NCBI GenBank assembly: GCA_039820545.1
Contig: JBCBPW010000009.1
Span: 1-64,000, forward strand
Direction: 5' to 3'
Source: JALEFZ01 sp039820545
GTDB taxonomy: Bacteria; Bacteroidota; Bacteroidia; J057
Length of the DNA stretch: 64,000 bases
Below are positions 55,779 to 64,000 of this stretch, piece by piece. Within the stretch, counting starts at the first letter, position 1. Each line of letters opens with the position of its first letter. A program made the translations under genes and the position numbers. The notes beneath the pieces are model-generated. The model was not told where the DNA came from. It worked only from the letters and a program-made list of their open reading frames with translations, and searched no databases.

Positions 55779-58700
55779 ATGTATCGAGCTTATTCACGCT
55801 TTCGCAGTCTCGCCCGGTCCAGTCAAATTCTACTCGTTGGATTATTTGTTTTTCTTACCATGGCTGCTTTTGCGCCTATCGCTATGCTTCAGTCAGGGTT
55901 GAATACGGCTCAACCTGTAGGGACTTTCATCAATGGTACATTCCCAGATGTAACACCCGGCCAAGGATCAGGAAACTTTGTCAAAGTAGATGCTTTCCCA
56001 AACCTTACCTTTAATCTTCCTATCCATTTGACAGAAATGAATGGATCAGGACGGTTGTTAATCGGTGAGATGAATGGAAAAATCTATTCTGTACCCAATG
56101 TTTCTACTACCACCACCAAAGACTTATTTCTGGATATTTCTTCCCGCGTGAGATTTGCGGGAGAAAGTGGGATGCTCAATTTTGCCCTGCACCCACGCTA
56201 TGGCATTGACTCCAACTATGTCTATGTCTTTTACCAGTGGAATCCCTTCAATGGACAGATCTATACACGCATCTCACGCTTCGACGTCATCAACCCAGGT
56301 GCCAATGCCTATGCAGATCCTAGCTCTGAACTCGTATTGATTCAACAACTAGATCGCGCTACGAATCACAATGGAGGAGGCCTCTTTTTCGGCACAGATG
56401 GTTTCTTGTATATCAGTTTTGGCGATGAAGGTCCAGGTAATAACACCTACAACAATGGACAAAGGATCAATGACAGGCTCATGGCAGGTGTCCTCAGGAT
56501 CGACGTAGACAAAAATCCTGCAACAAGTCACGCCATCAGACGGCAGCCCAATCTACTCTCTGGCAGTGATCAATCGTATACTGCCAACTACTACATCCCC
56601 GACTCCAATCCATGGCAAGATGTCAGTGGAGGCATACTCGAAGAATTCATCGCCATTGGGTTTCGTAATCCACACCGTATGACCTTTGATGATGCAACAG
56701 GTAATATATGGCTTGGAGATGTCGGAGGTTGGCAATTCGAAGAAATCGATCTCATTCTCCCAGGTCACAACTATCAATGGGGATTCAAAGAAGGATTTAC
56801 AGGCAACGGCCCACAGGGACCTAGCCCACCGAGTCCGTTCATCGGAACCAGTACAGACCCCATCTACACCTATCCCAACACTGGAGGCGCATCCATCGTA
56901 GGTGGTTATGTCTACAGAGGAAGTGATCACCCAGACCTGCTAGGTAAATATATTTTTGCCGATAACGGGAGCGGGCGACTGTTCAGTATGGAGTTCACCA
57001 TTGGACAGCCACCTGTCGTGACAGAGTTGCTGGACTTGCAGTTTGGCTCATCCAAAAATGGAGTGGCTGCCTTTGGAGTCGACGCAGCTGACGAACTCTA
57101 CATCCTCCGCATGAATGGGTTTGGAGGAAGTGGAAAGATATACAAACTGGACCGCCAAAATCCAGGCGCGCCCGAACCTCCTGCTCTACTCTCGCAGACA
57201 GGGATTTTTGATAATATACCATCACTCAGTACGTATAATTATGTCATCCCCTATCAATTGAATGTTCCCTTCTGGTCCGATGGCGCGATCAAGACACGCT
57301 ACATGGTCATTCCCAATAACGGGACCCACAATACATCTGACGAACAGATTGGCTATAGTCCCAAAGATCCTTGGACCTTTCCTCAGGGTGCGGTACTGGT
57401 CAAGCACTTCGAAATGATGATGGACCAGAGCAATCCAAGCATTACGCGTAATCTCGAAACTCGCTTCATGCTTCACGGGACCGATGGCAACTATTATGGC
57501 GTGACCTACAAGTGGCGCGATGATCAGTCAGATGCAGACCTTCTCGCTAGTAGCGATCTGGATACACTCCAAGTCACCACACCCGATGGTCCCAGAGACG
57601 TCCTGTGGTACTATCCGACCCGTGGCGAATGCCTTTCTTGCCACAATGCGGGGCGCGGATATGTATTGGGTCCCAGCTCTCAGCAGCTCAACTGCGACAT
57701 GTTCTACCCAGGGACAGGCGTCACTGCGAATCAGTTGAAGAGCTTGGCACATATAGACATATTCGATACGCCGCCTGATACAACGAATCTCTCCGCCTTA
57801 CCTACGACATCTCCCATTACCAATACATCACTCGATCTAACGGAGCGCGTACTGTCCTATCTCGATGCCAATTGTTCTTCTTGTCATAATCCACAGACAG
57901 GTGTACAAGCCCTTTTTGATGCCAGATTAGAATCTCCTGTCAGCTTGTCTTCTCTTCTATACGGTGAGGTTCTCAAAAGCCTCAATATTTCTGAAGCACG
58001 TCTGATTGTACCACAAGATCCTGAGCACTCTGTCTTATATCAACGGATCGCGAGTCTTCACGACGGGGTCGCTATGCCTCCGCTGGCCAAAAATGAGATC
58101 GACTCCGTCGGGATGAATCTAGTTAAGGAATGGATTATGTCGCTGCCTCCTACATCCAACAACGGATCAGGCAGTCCCTACATCGACCAGCGGATACTAC
58201 TCAGTTTTGAAGAAGGGGCTGGAACCAATACTTCTGACCAGTCAGGCAACAGCCTCAATGCCCAACTTCAAAATGGCGCCTCATGGACCACGGGCTACAG
58301 TGGATCGGGGATCGCATTTGATGGAGCCAATGACTACATCTCCGTAGGAGCCGATCCTTCTCTAAACTCAGGCAACAATCTGACCTTAAGCGCCTGGATC
58401 AATCCGCAGACACTCGGAAATAATGAAGCCATCATTTCTTATGGCCAATCAGGGAGTCCCTATCGCTTTACGGTAATGGCTAATGGTACGCTCAGATTCG
58501 GTGTCAACAATGGGGCTGTGACGGGAGGATCAGGTGGAGGAGAATGGCAGTCTACCGCTACCGTCAATACAGGTCAGTGGCAGCATGTCGCCGTCACCTT
58601 CGATGGGAATGAGCTGACGTTTTATATCAATGGAATTCCAGATAATATAGGATCTGTAGGACCTGTCACGATAGGTTCCATCAATGAAGATCTATATATA

Positions 58701-60071
58701 GGCCGAGACGATTACAGCGGAGGAAATTACTTTAATGGACTCATGGATAATGTACGCATCTATCATGAGTACCTCTCCAATGTGGATATTTACTTCCTCT
58801 CTTCGGGTTATTTGACTGCCGCGCAGCAAGGGCAGGCCATCACATTTGATACATTGCCCAATCAGGCAGTAGGCATTCCTGGATTCTCTTTAAATGCCAC
58901 GAGTAGTTCGGGGCTTCCTGTGACCTACTCCATCGTAAGTGGACCTGCGACCCTCATGGGAGATTCTGTCGTCTTATCAGGCACGATGGGTAAAGTGACT
59001 GTCAGAGCCATGCAAGCAGGAGACGCCTCCTACAACGAGGCGCCCTACATCGACCGCTCATTCTGGGTGGCACCTGGAGGTTCAGCTTCGGGCACAGGGC
59101 TGACAGGAACTTATTTTAGCAATGCGGACCTTTCGGGTTTGCTGACGACGCGCCTTGATCCACAGATCGACTACTACTGGAATACCGATCGCCCCTTCAA
59201 TGGGATGGGGTACAATACCTACTCCGTGAGATGGGAAGGACTCATAGAAGCACCTACTTCGGGACCGATTACATTTACTACGAATACAGATGATGGGGTC
59301 AGACTCTGGGTAGATGGTAACCTGATCATTGATCAATGGCAAGATCAAACAGCAACCATCTATAGTGCAACGGTCACACTCCCTGTCTGGGATAAGGTCG
59401 CTATCAGGATGGAGTACTATGAAAATAGAGGGCTATCTGTTGCCCAGCTCAAATGGGACGCCCAAGGCAATGGACAGGAAATCATCCCTCAGATGTTCCT
59501 CTATCCCGACTCTGCTTCGGTCTTGTCCGCGCACGCGATAGATCTAGTTGCGACGCCCCAATCTGGCCGCGTTCGCCTCAACTGGGAACCTGATGAGCCG
59601 CAGGCATTCTCTTATTATGTCCTCAAACGTGCAGGCGCAAGAGAAGAGTTGGAAGAGTTGGCGACCGTACCTGCGAGCCGTAAATCTACTTACCGATTTG
59701 TGGATGAGCGCGCCCTGTCAGGTATGTCCCACTATCAAGTGATCGGATACAATGTCAATGGGGCACAAACCGCCTCCGATATCCAGACAGTCTTCATCGA
59801 TCCCCAGGACCAGGCCTTCAAACTGCAGGTCTTGCCTAATCCGCTCACAGACAATCGGATGCTCAATCTGCATTTATATATGCTTGATCCAGAACCTGTC
59901 TTTGTGCAAGTGCTCGACCCACGAGGAGCGATCGTCCGTCAAAAAATGCTGGAGATTTCAGATGTACAGACAGCGCATCAAATCCCTCTACAAGAGCTAT
60001 CCTCAGGCGTCTATCTCGTCGTCTGTAGATATGGAGGGAAACGAGAGATTGTCAGAATTGTGCTTCCGTAA
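55779..60071 (+). CDS. Secreted sugar dehydrogenase / diheme cytochrome / LamG / PA14 fusion, T9SS type A
   Basis: 1430 residues. An N-terminal membrane or signal segment (about 18-36) is followed by a PQQ-type glucose/sorbosone dehydrogenase propeller (about 55-460; NHNGGGLFFGTDG, GFRNPHRM, DNGSGRLFSM). Next is a region like the SO_2930 family of diheme c-type cytochromes (about 465-790), with two haem motifs, CLSCH (618-622) and CSSCH (699-703), and a downstream Met (AMPPLAK) as possible axial ligand. A LamG jelly roll (about 804-1007), an MBG-like beta domain (about 1020-1095), a PA14 domain (about 1107-1240), an FN3-like domain and a type A T9SS tail (LPNPL to the end) follow. Inferred role: extracellular oxidation of sugars with electrons passed through the attached haems. 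Haem attachment of a T9SS cargo would occur in the periplasm before export. Confidence 0.82.
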   Translation: MYRAYSRFRSLARSSQILLVGLFVFLTMAAFAPIAMLQSGLNTAQPVGTFINGTFPDVTPGQGSGNFVKVDAFPNLTFNLPIHLTEMNGSGRLLIGEMNGKIYSVPNVSTTTTKDLFLDISSRVRFAGESGMLNFALHPRYGIDSNYVYVFYQWNPFNGQIYTRISRFDVINPGANAYADPSSELVLIQQLDRATNHNGGGLFFGTDGFLYISFGDEGPGNNTYNNGQRINDRLMAGVLRIDVDKNPATSHAIRRQPNLLSGSDQSYTANYYIPDSNPWQDVSGGILEEFIAIGFRNPHRMTFDDATGNIWLGDVGGWQFEEIDLILPGHNYQWGFKEGFTGNGPQGPSPPSPFIGTSTDPIYTYPNTGGASIVGGYVYRGSDHPDLLGKYIFADNGSGRLFSMEFTIGQPPVVTELLDLQFGSSKNGVAAFGVDAADELYILRMNGFGGSGKIYKLDRQNPGAPEPPALLSQTGIFDNIPSLSTYNYVIPYQLNVPFWSDGAIKTRYMVIPNNGTHNTSDEQIGYSPKDPWTFPQGAVLVKHFEMMMDQSNPSITRNLETRFMLHGTDGNYYGVTYKWRDDQSDADLLASSDLDTLQVTTPDGPRDVLWYYPTRGECLSCHNAGRGYVLGPSSQQLNCDMFYPGTGVTANQLKSLAHIDIFDTPPDTTNLSALPTTSPITNTSLDLTERVLSYLDANCSSCHNPQTGVQALFDARLESPVSLSSLLYGEVLKSLNISEARLIVPQDPEHSVLYQRIASLHDGVAMPPLAKNEIDSVGMNLVKEWIMSLPPTSNNGSGSPYIDQRILLSFEEGAGTNTSDQSGNSLNAQLQNGASWTTGYSGSGIAFDGANDYISVGADPSLNSGNNLTLSAWINPQTLGNNEAIISYGQSGSPYRFTVMANGTLRFGVNNGAVTGGSGGGEWQSTATVNTGQWQHVAVTFDGNELTFYINGIPDNIGSVGPVTIGSINEDLYIGRDDYSGGNYFNGLMDNVRIYHEYLSNVDIYFLSSGYLTAAQQGQAITFDTLPNQAVGIPGFSLNATSSSGLPVTYSIVSGPATLMGDSVVLSGTMGKVTVRAMQAGDASYNEAPYIDRSFWVAPGGSASGTGLTGTYFSNADLSGLLTTRLDPQIDYYWNTDRPFNGMGYNTYSVRWEGLIEAPTSGPITFTTNTDDGVRLWVDGNLIIDQWQDQTATIYSATVTLPVWDKVAIRMEYYENRGLSVAQLKWDAQGNGQEIIPQMFLYPDSASVLSAHAIDLVATPQSGRVRLNWEPDEPQAFSYYVLKRAGAREELEELATVPASRKSTYRFVDERALSGMSHYQVIGYNVNGAQTASDIQTVFIDPQDQAFKLQVLPNPLTDNRMLNLHLYMLDPEPVFVQVLDPRGAIVRQKMLEISDVQTAHQIPLQELSSGVYLVVCRYGGKREIVRIVLP

Positions 60072-60082
60072 ACAAATAAAAA

Positions 60083-60125
60083 ATCGGGGACAGATCTCAA
60101 TAAGGATTTGTTCCCGATACTTTTT
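60083..60125. terminator. Bidirectional terminator
   Basis: ATCGGGGACA (60083-60092) pairs with TGTTCCCGAT (60109-60118), with one G-T pair. It is followed by ACTTTTT on the plus strand and, on the other side, by TTTTTTA on the minus strand. It serves the dehydrogenase fusion and the convergent DUF695 gene. Confidence 0.75.
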
Positions 60126-60867
60126 ATGCCATCATCGCAGCTTGCCAACCCTTATACACGCCGTCATGCTTCTCAGCTAAATTCAACAGATAGGCTGTCA
60201 CCTTCTCTAACTCCTCTGTCGAAAGTTGGTCATCGCGCTTGAGTACCAACATAGAGGAAGGATCAGAAGGGCGTTTGATCGCTCGAAAATTCTTCTCTTT
60301 CGCTTTTCTCAGAATCGCCAGTCTGTGGGTTTCATTTTCCACCTCAAAATGGTGGTGTAAGGTATGTACTTGATCCGTTCCCATACCCTGCGCCCTGAGC
60401 TGGTCTAGGGCTCGTCGATTGAGGATGCTATGGAACTCGTGGGTAGTCGGATACAAAAATTGCGTATACATGGCCCAATCAGGATCTGAAAAAGCCTGAG
60501 AACCATAGCTATATTCTGAAAAGCTGCCAAGGACTTCATCGACTATCCCCTGAAATCCAACCATCGCTGCCGCATAGAAATAAAAGATCCTTTTCCCGTC
60601 AGAAGTACTGCGAGCTACATACAGCCCTTGTAACGTCTGTGCCAATTGCTCAGCTAGCATATCCTCCATCACAAACAGTTTCTCTGCCTCTGAGGGGATC
60701 GTCAAGCCCCGCTCATCAGGATCAATGAGATCTACAGCTACCTGAATAAGGCAATTCCTTTGAGACAAGGGCGCAATCCCGTAAAGGGAAAGATCTAACA
60801 TAATGGAAGCCAACTTCCCTTCTACATTGCAAAAATAAAAATCCCACTCTGGCTGTAAAACCTCCAT
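60124..60867 (-). CDS. DUF695 and RraB-like domain protein
   Basis: 247 residues, cytoplasmic, no signal. The N-terminal half (about 1-135) matches the DUF695 pattern: EWDFYFCNVEGKLASIMLDL at the start and SDGKRIFYFYAA in the middle. The C-terminal half (about 140-240) resembles RraB: QVHTLHHHFEVENETHRLAI, then KRPSDPSSMLVLKRDDQLS, then helix ELEKVTAYLLNLAEKHDGVYKGW. RraB in E. coli inhibits RNase E, but Bacteroidota often lack that setting, so the role here is open. The two-domain fusion is known in the family. It is divergent from parA across a 574-base gap. Confidence 0.8.
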   Translation of the reverse strand: MEVLQPEWDFYFCNVEGKLASIMLDLSLYGIAPLSQRNCLIQVAVDLIDPDERGLTIPSEAEKLFVMEDMLAEQLAQTLQGLYVARSTSDGKRIFYFYAAAMVGFQGIVDEVLGSFSEYSYGSQAFSDPDWAMYTQFLYPTTHEFHSILNRRALDQLRAQGMGTDQVHTLHHHFEVENETHRLAILRKAKEKNFRAIKRPSDPSSMLVLKRDDQLSTEELEKVTAYLLNLAEKHDGVYKGWQAAMMA

Positions 60868-61355
60868 AAGATCCGAAGTAAATGTGTATCAATATTGAAA
60901 TGGGGAAAATGCATGACCATTCTCCAATAGTCCTGAGTAGGATATACCACGACATCTCAAGGATATACACATCATTTATGCCTTATCCCCAAAGATATCA
61001 GACTCAGAAAAAATATGGAAGAACGAATACGAATGGAAAGGTGATAATGTAAATTACGTAGCCCTCACAGCATATCTCAAGACGAGGGTACCCTATGCCG
61101 AACACATGGGAAGGTTCGAAACATAATTTTCCTTAGGTCCACGATCGAATATATGCGGTTTCTTCCATAAAATTAATGAATACCCTCACGTATCCTTACA
61201 GATGGAGAATCAATGGTTAGAAGTCATGAACATTTGGTTTATCTCCGTCTTTTGACGGTCAGATGCTAAAAAAAATAGCGAATGGTGCAAAATTTGCTTT
61301 TAAATGTATCGTTCTTTATCTAGATTTGGTTAGGGCCAAATAAATTGTCTTTCTT

Positions 61356-61387
61356 GCATATACGTATGCTTCGTTAGATTTAACGAA
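61356..61387. promoter_or_regulatory. Two adjacent inverted repeats upstream of parA
   Basis: GCATA-TACG-TATGC (61356-61369) is followed directly by TTCGTTA-GATT-TAACGAA (61370-61387), 54 bases before the parA ATG. It is a candidate operator or centromere-like site for the ribbon-helix-helix partner. The remaining gap (60868-61355) is AT-rich. TTTG at 61293 and TAGATTTG at 61321 form a promoter-like pair, but with a 24-base spacer. Confidence 0.4.
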
Positions 61388-61441
61388 TAGACTTTATTCA
61401 TCTCAGAAATTTAAGCAGAGGAAAACACCAAGCGTGCATTC

Positions 61442-62200
61442 ATGAGTGTTATTTCAGTTGCAAATCACAAAGGAGGGGTAGGCAAAACTACTACAGCTGT
61501 TAATTTAGCAGCAGGACTGGCCAAATCAGGCCATAAAGTACTTTTGATTGACCTCGATCCCCAGGCAAATGCGAGTTTTTCCCTGGGTCTCAAAAAGCAA
61601 GATCAAACGATCTATCAAGTTCTGGCATTCCAGGACGATCTTTCGAAGATGATCCAATCGCTCGGCGAGATGGATATTGTGCCTTCTTCCGTCCATTTGG
61701 CAGGCTTCGAAAAAAACAATGAGGTTGGCAAGGAATTTATCCTACAAGAAGCCATAGATCCTATCCGCAGTCGCTACGATTATATCCTCATTGACTGTCC
61801 TCCCTCGCTGGGTGCATTGACTGTCTCTGCATTGACCTCTAGCGACTATGTCGTGATTGCCTTACAACCAGAATCTTTGGCTTTGCAAGGGATGGCCGAT
61901 TTCATCAAAATCCTACGTACCGTCAAAACTCGTATGAACGGTGAATTGGAGATTTTGGGAATTGTGATCACCCAATATGACAGCCGTAAAGTCCTGCATA
62001 GAGATGTAGCAGAATTGGCCCAAGAACGGTATGAAGATGCCCTTTTCCGCACATACATCAGAGGGAATATTGCTTTGGCAGAGTCCCAAAGTATGGGGAA
62101 GAATATCTTTGATTATGACGAATCCTGCAATGGCGCAGAAGATTATATGGCCTTAACCCAGGAAGTCATTCAACGTGTAAATGCAGAATTGGCCGTTTAG
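61442..62200 (+). CDS. parA: ParA family ATPase
   Basis: 252 residues. It starts with SVISVANHKGGVGKTT, the deviant Walker A (KGGVGKTT, about residues 10-17), followed by DLDPQANAS (Walker A' Asp), DYILIDCPPSLGALT (Walker B) and RGNIALAESQSMG near the C-terminus. It has no N-terminal helix-turn-helix, so it is a short, type Ib-like or Soj-like ParA. Such ATPases form ATP-dependent dimers on DNA and position chromosomes, plasmids or protein cargo. The next gene, 73 bases on, encodes a ribbon-helix-helix protein rather than a classical ParB. The gene symbol denotes family only. Confidence 0.9.
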   Translation: MSVISVANHKGGVGKTTTAVNLAAGLAKSGHKVLLIDLDPQANASFSLGLKKQDQTIYQVLAFQDDLSKMIQSLGEMDIVPSSVHLAGFEKNNEVGKEFILQEAIDPIRSRYDYILIDCPPSLGALTVSALTSSDYVVIALQPESLALQGMADFIKILRTVKTRMNGELEILGIVITQYDSRKVLHRDVAELAQERYEDALFRTYIRGNIALAESQSMGKNIFDYDESCNGAEDYMALTQEVIQRVNAELAV

Positions 62201-62273
62201 AAAAGTATTTTTTAAGACAAAAAGTAGCTGAAATGCTGCATCGATACGTAAATAGCCTAGTGATTGAGTGAAT

Positions 62274-62708
62274 ATGGCGAAGAAATTTTTGGACGTATTG
62301 GGAGATGCTTTTGAAGATGATATGCTGGAGGACGTCATACCTTCCAGCCAGCGGAAACGTGCCAAAAAGAAAGAAACTCCCCGCCGTAACAAACGATTCC
62401 TAGATGATATAGATAAGAGTCTCACGACCGCTGAAAAGCCCAAATCTACCAAAAAATCTAAGGGAAAATCTCTCCTTGACTCTATGGATGAGGCATTGGA
62501 CAATCATGTATTCGATGCTGTATTTCCCGATGCCCAAACCTATAAAAACCGCGCCAATCGCCAGAAACAGTTGGAAACGCGATTCAGTACGATGATCACA
62601 ACTGAAGTGTTGGAGAAAGCGCGAGAAATCGCACTAGCCAAAGGCATTCGAATCAAAGACGTGATCAATAAAGCCCTCTCATTTTACCTGGATAATCACG
62701 ACGCATAA
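62274..62708 (+). CDS. Ribbon-helix-helix partner protein of ParA with triplicated N-terminal motif
   Basis: 144 residues from the ATG at 62274. The C-terminus (103-139; RFSTMITTEVLEKAREIALAKG, then IRIKDVINKALSFYL) has the strand-helix-helix pattern of ribbon-helix-helix DNA-binding proteins. The basic, disordered N-terminal part holds three versions of one motif: FLDVLGDAFEDDMLEDVIP (5-23), FLDDIDKSLTTAEKP (42-56) and LLDSMDEALDNHVFDAVFP (67-85). Between them lie Lys/Arg-rich linkers. In ParF/G and delta/omega systems an RHH protein binds the centromere and an N-terminal tail stimulates the ATPase, so the repeated motif may be the ParA- or cargo-binding element. No characterised family was recognised. 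Confidence 0.72.
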   Translation: MAKKFLDVLGDAFEDDMLEDVIPSSQRKRAKKKETPRRNKRFLDDIDKSLTTAEKPKSTKKSKGKSLLDSMDEALDNHVFDAVFPDAQTYKNRANRQKQLETRFSTMITTEVLEKAREIALAKGIRIKDVINKALSFYLDNHDA

Positions 62709-62713
62709 AAAAA

Positions 62714-62734
62714 GCCACCCCTTGGTAGCCTTTT
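62714..62734 (+). terminator. Weak terminator after the RHH gene
   Basis: GCCACC and GGTAGC (62714-62719, 62724-62729) form a short stem with one C-A mismatch, flanked by A7 and CTTTT. Plausible but weak. Confidence 0.35.
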
Positions 62735-62825
62735 ACTTTTGGTGAAGTACAATTGGTTCTTTTGATCCATCATGTCTTGAAAGCATCAGTCAAGCTATCA
62801 TCTGAGCTCCCTGTGCTTAGTGTCT

Positions 62826-63005
62826 TTAACGGATGGTCTCTTTCATAAACGTATCGACCAAATACACAGGATCATCATCCTCCAACTTGTCATGTTGGGA
62901 GATGTGTGCGTGATTTTGGCGGTATTCATTGGCGATGCCCAAGACAGCCGCCACGAAAAACAGTCCCCAGAGTAAGAAAATGAGTGTGTCCAAGATCATT
63001 GTCAT
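62826..63005 (-). CDS. 59-residue single-pass membrane protein
   Basis: A short frame read directly from the minus strand, ATG at 63005 to TAA at 62826. It has one strongly hydrophobic N-terminal helix (MILDTLIFLLWGLFFVAAVL, about 3-22), then a hydrophilic tail rich in His/Asp (ANEYRQNHAHISQHDK, then LEDDDPVYLVDTFMKETIR). Supported by a clean helix/tail division, good codon usage and placement in an otherwise empty gap between the RHH gene and moxR. Similar short membrane proteins are often missed in annotation. Family and function are unknown. Confidence 0.6.
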   Translation of the reverse strand: MTMILDTLIFLLWGLFFVAAVLGIANEYRQNHAHISQHDKLEDDDPVYLVDTFMKETIR

Positions 63006-63413
63006 TCGCGCTATATTTCAAGGAGTACATCTCCCTATTGAGTGTGTATACGCTATCATTGTACAATAGATAGACCATTTTTGAGAGGAAACCCAGCTGT
63101 TTTTCGCTGAAAGTCAAACACTCAACATGAAATGTCCGTTTTTATGGATCAGTTGTAATTATTCCTCCATATACGACATATCCCCAATTACCAAATATTT
63201 ACCTTTTGGATATACTCGATGATAAGGAGAGGCTAGATTGTTTTCATTTGTACATCTTAAAGACAGTCCCTTTCCTTAACGCAACTTTAACACTTAGCTA
63301 CTCGCATCTTGAAGGGTGATCCCCTAATTTCGTACATTGAGACATCGGTGTACTAGCTGTTTTTACACAGACATGCGCCACTTTTGAGATAAACACAGGA
63401 AATCTATTCACGT
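63006..63413. other. Divergent gap before the MoxR gene
   Basis: 408 AT-rich bases with stops in all frames. No clear TTTG/TAnnTTTG pair, repeat or RNA structure stands out. It presumably holds the promoters of the 59-residue protein (leftward) and of moxR (rightward). Confidence 0.5.
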
Positions 63414-64000
63414 ATGAATGCAGTGCCATCCCAGGACATCCGCGCGTTGAATGAAAAAATTCAGGAACGCAGTGCTTTTCTAGAACTCCTTCAAGGAGAA
63501 ATCAAAAAAGCCATTGTGGGACAGTCCTATATGATCGAACGACTCCTTTTGGGATTGCTTTCAGGTGGCCACATTCTACTTGAGGGGGTTCCAGGACTGG
63601 CTAAGACATTGGCTATTAAGTCTCTTTCTAAGGCAGTAGATGGCAAGTTTAGCCGCATCCAGTTTACACCTGACCTCCTTCCTGCGGACGTAGTAGGAAC
63701 GATGATTTTCAATCAAAAGACCCAAGAGTTTACCGTAAAAAAGGGGCCTATTTTTGCCAACTTTGTCTTGGCGGATGAGATCAATCGTTCTCCTGCCAAA
63801 GTCCAGTCTGCTCTACTTGAAGCTATGCAAGAGCGTCAGGTGACCATCGGAGAGACAACCTTTCCGCTTCAGCGTCCCTTTCTCGTACTGGCCACCCAAA
63901 ACCCAATTGAGCAGGAAGGTACCTATCCACTTCCCGAGGCACAGGTCGACCGATTCATGCTCAAAAGTGTAATCACCTATCCCAAGAAGGAAGATGAGCG
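63414..64000 (+). CDS. MoxR family AAA+ ATPase (3' end beyond window)
   Basis: The first 195 residues are present; the frame is open to the window edge. An N-terminal helical region precedes a Walker A of the MoxR form, LLEGVPGLAKTLA (about 57-69). Walker B follows in FVLADEINRSPAKVQSALLEAMQERQV, then sensor 1 in LVLATQNPIEQEGTYPLPEAQVDRFM, all diagnostic of MoxR. MoxR ATPases act as chaperones with VWA-domain proteins; in Bacteroidota the usual downstream neighbours are DUF58 and BatA-D genes, which would lie past the window. Confidence 0.93.
   Translation, partial: MNAVPSQDIRALNEKIQERSAFLELLQGEIKKAIVGQSYMIERLLLGLLSGGHILLEGVPGLAKTLAIKSLSKAVDGKFSRIQFTPDLLPADVVGTMIFNQKTQEFTVKKGPIFANFVLADEINRSPAKVQSALLEAMQERQVTIGETTFPLQRPFLVLATQNPIEQEGTYPLPEAQVDRFMLKSVITYPKKEDE

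Noticed and set aside
61070..61130. A segment with CCGAACACATGGGAAGGTTC resembling the 5S rRNA core
   Set aside because: The flanking helices of 5S rRNA are absent and no rRNA genes are near; judged a chance resemblance.
1..64000. tRNA genes, CRISPR arrays, transposases or prophage genes
   Set aside because: Searched by eye for T-loop GGTTCGAATCC patterns, regular repeat-spacer arrays and DDE or recombinase motifs; none convincing.

Overview
The window is chromosomal DNA of a Bacteroidota bacterium. The evidence is: three proteins with type A and one with type B C-terminal sorting domains of the type IX secretion system (T9SS); a SusE/F-like lipoprotein; a SusB-type GH97 enzyme; a hybrid two-component regulator with a propeller sensor; a GLPGLI protein beside a TonB-receptor-like barrel; bacillithiol synthesis (BshA); and one good TTTG-N20-TAnnTTTG promoter. 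GC content looks moderate (mid-40s percent by eye). Class-level placement (Saprospiria or Cytophagia-like) is a guess. No rRNA, tRNA, CRISPR array, transposase or phage gene was seen.

Layout. (1) 0.8-20 kb: an alpha-glucan degradation locus. It holds a large secreted GH87 (alpha-1,3-glucanase type) protein, a Fic protein between duplicated palindromic modules, a hybrid two-component regulator, a secreted SGNH esterase-like protein, a GH97 lipoprotein, a SusE/F-like lipoprotein and a GH71/99-like lipoprotein. No SusC/SusD pair lies in the window. GH87 and GH71 are both families with alpha-1,3-glucanase activity, so the predicted substrate is alpha-1,3-glucan (fungal wall or mutan type). (2) 20.4-26.2 kb: a giant PKD-repeat adhesin-like T9SS type B protein, then a sigma factor with a small partner. 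(3) 26.3-32.7 kb: a TonB-receptor-like barrel and a GLPGLI protein, divergent from a histidine kinase/response regulator pair. (4) 32.9-45.2 kb: Nudix hydrolase, TPR kinase, TPR protein, SirB1-like protein, 5'-nucleotidase lipoprotein, HepT-like protein, LytTR regulator, leaderless HtrA-like protease, methyltransferase. (5) 45.5-55.4 kb: mutS, a GT39-type transferase, bshA, a coiled-coil lipoprotein, an SGNH protein, a TerB-like protein and a DUF2892 membrane protein. (6) 55.8-64 kb: a secreted sugar dehydrogenase/diheme cytochrome fusion, a DUF695/RraB protein, a ParA plus ribbon-helix-helix pair, a 59-residue membrane protein and a MoxR ATPase cut by the window end.

Non-coding highlights: two copies of a ~170 bp element with terminal inverted repeats (MITE-like) at 11.1 and 26.3 kb; a degenerate ~50 bp dispersed repeat in at least seven intergenic places; a ~60 bp palindromic module duplicated on both sides of the fic gene; and a ~21 bp motif shared by the regions upstream of the GH87 and GH71/99 genes.

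Most promising for novelty: the ~170-190 residue module present five times in two secreted proteins of the alpha-glucan locus (candidate carbohydrate-binding module), the fic cassette architecture, and the ParA/RHH pair whose small partner carries a triplicated short motif.
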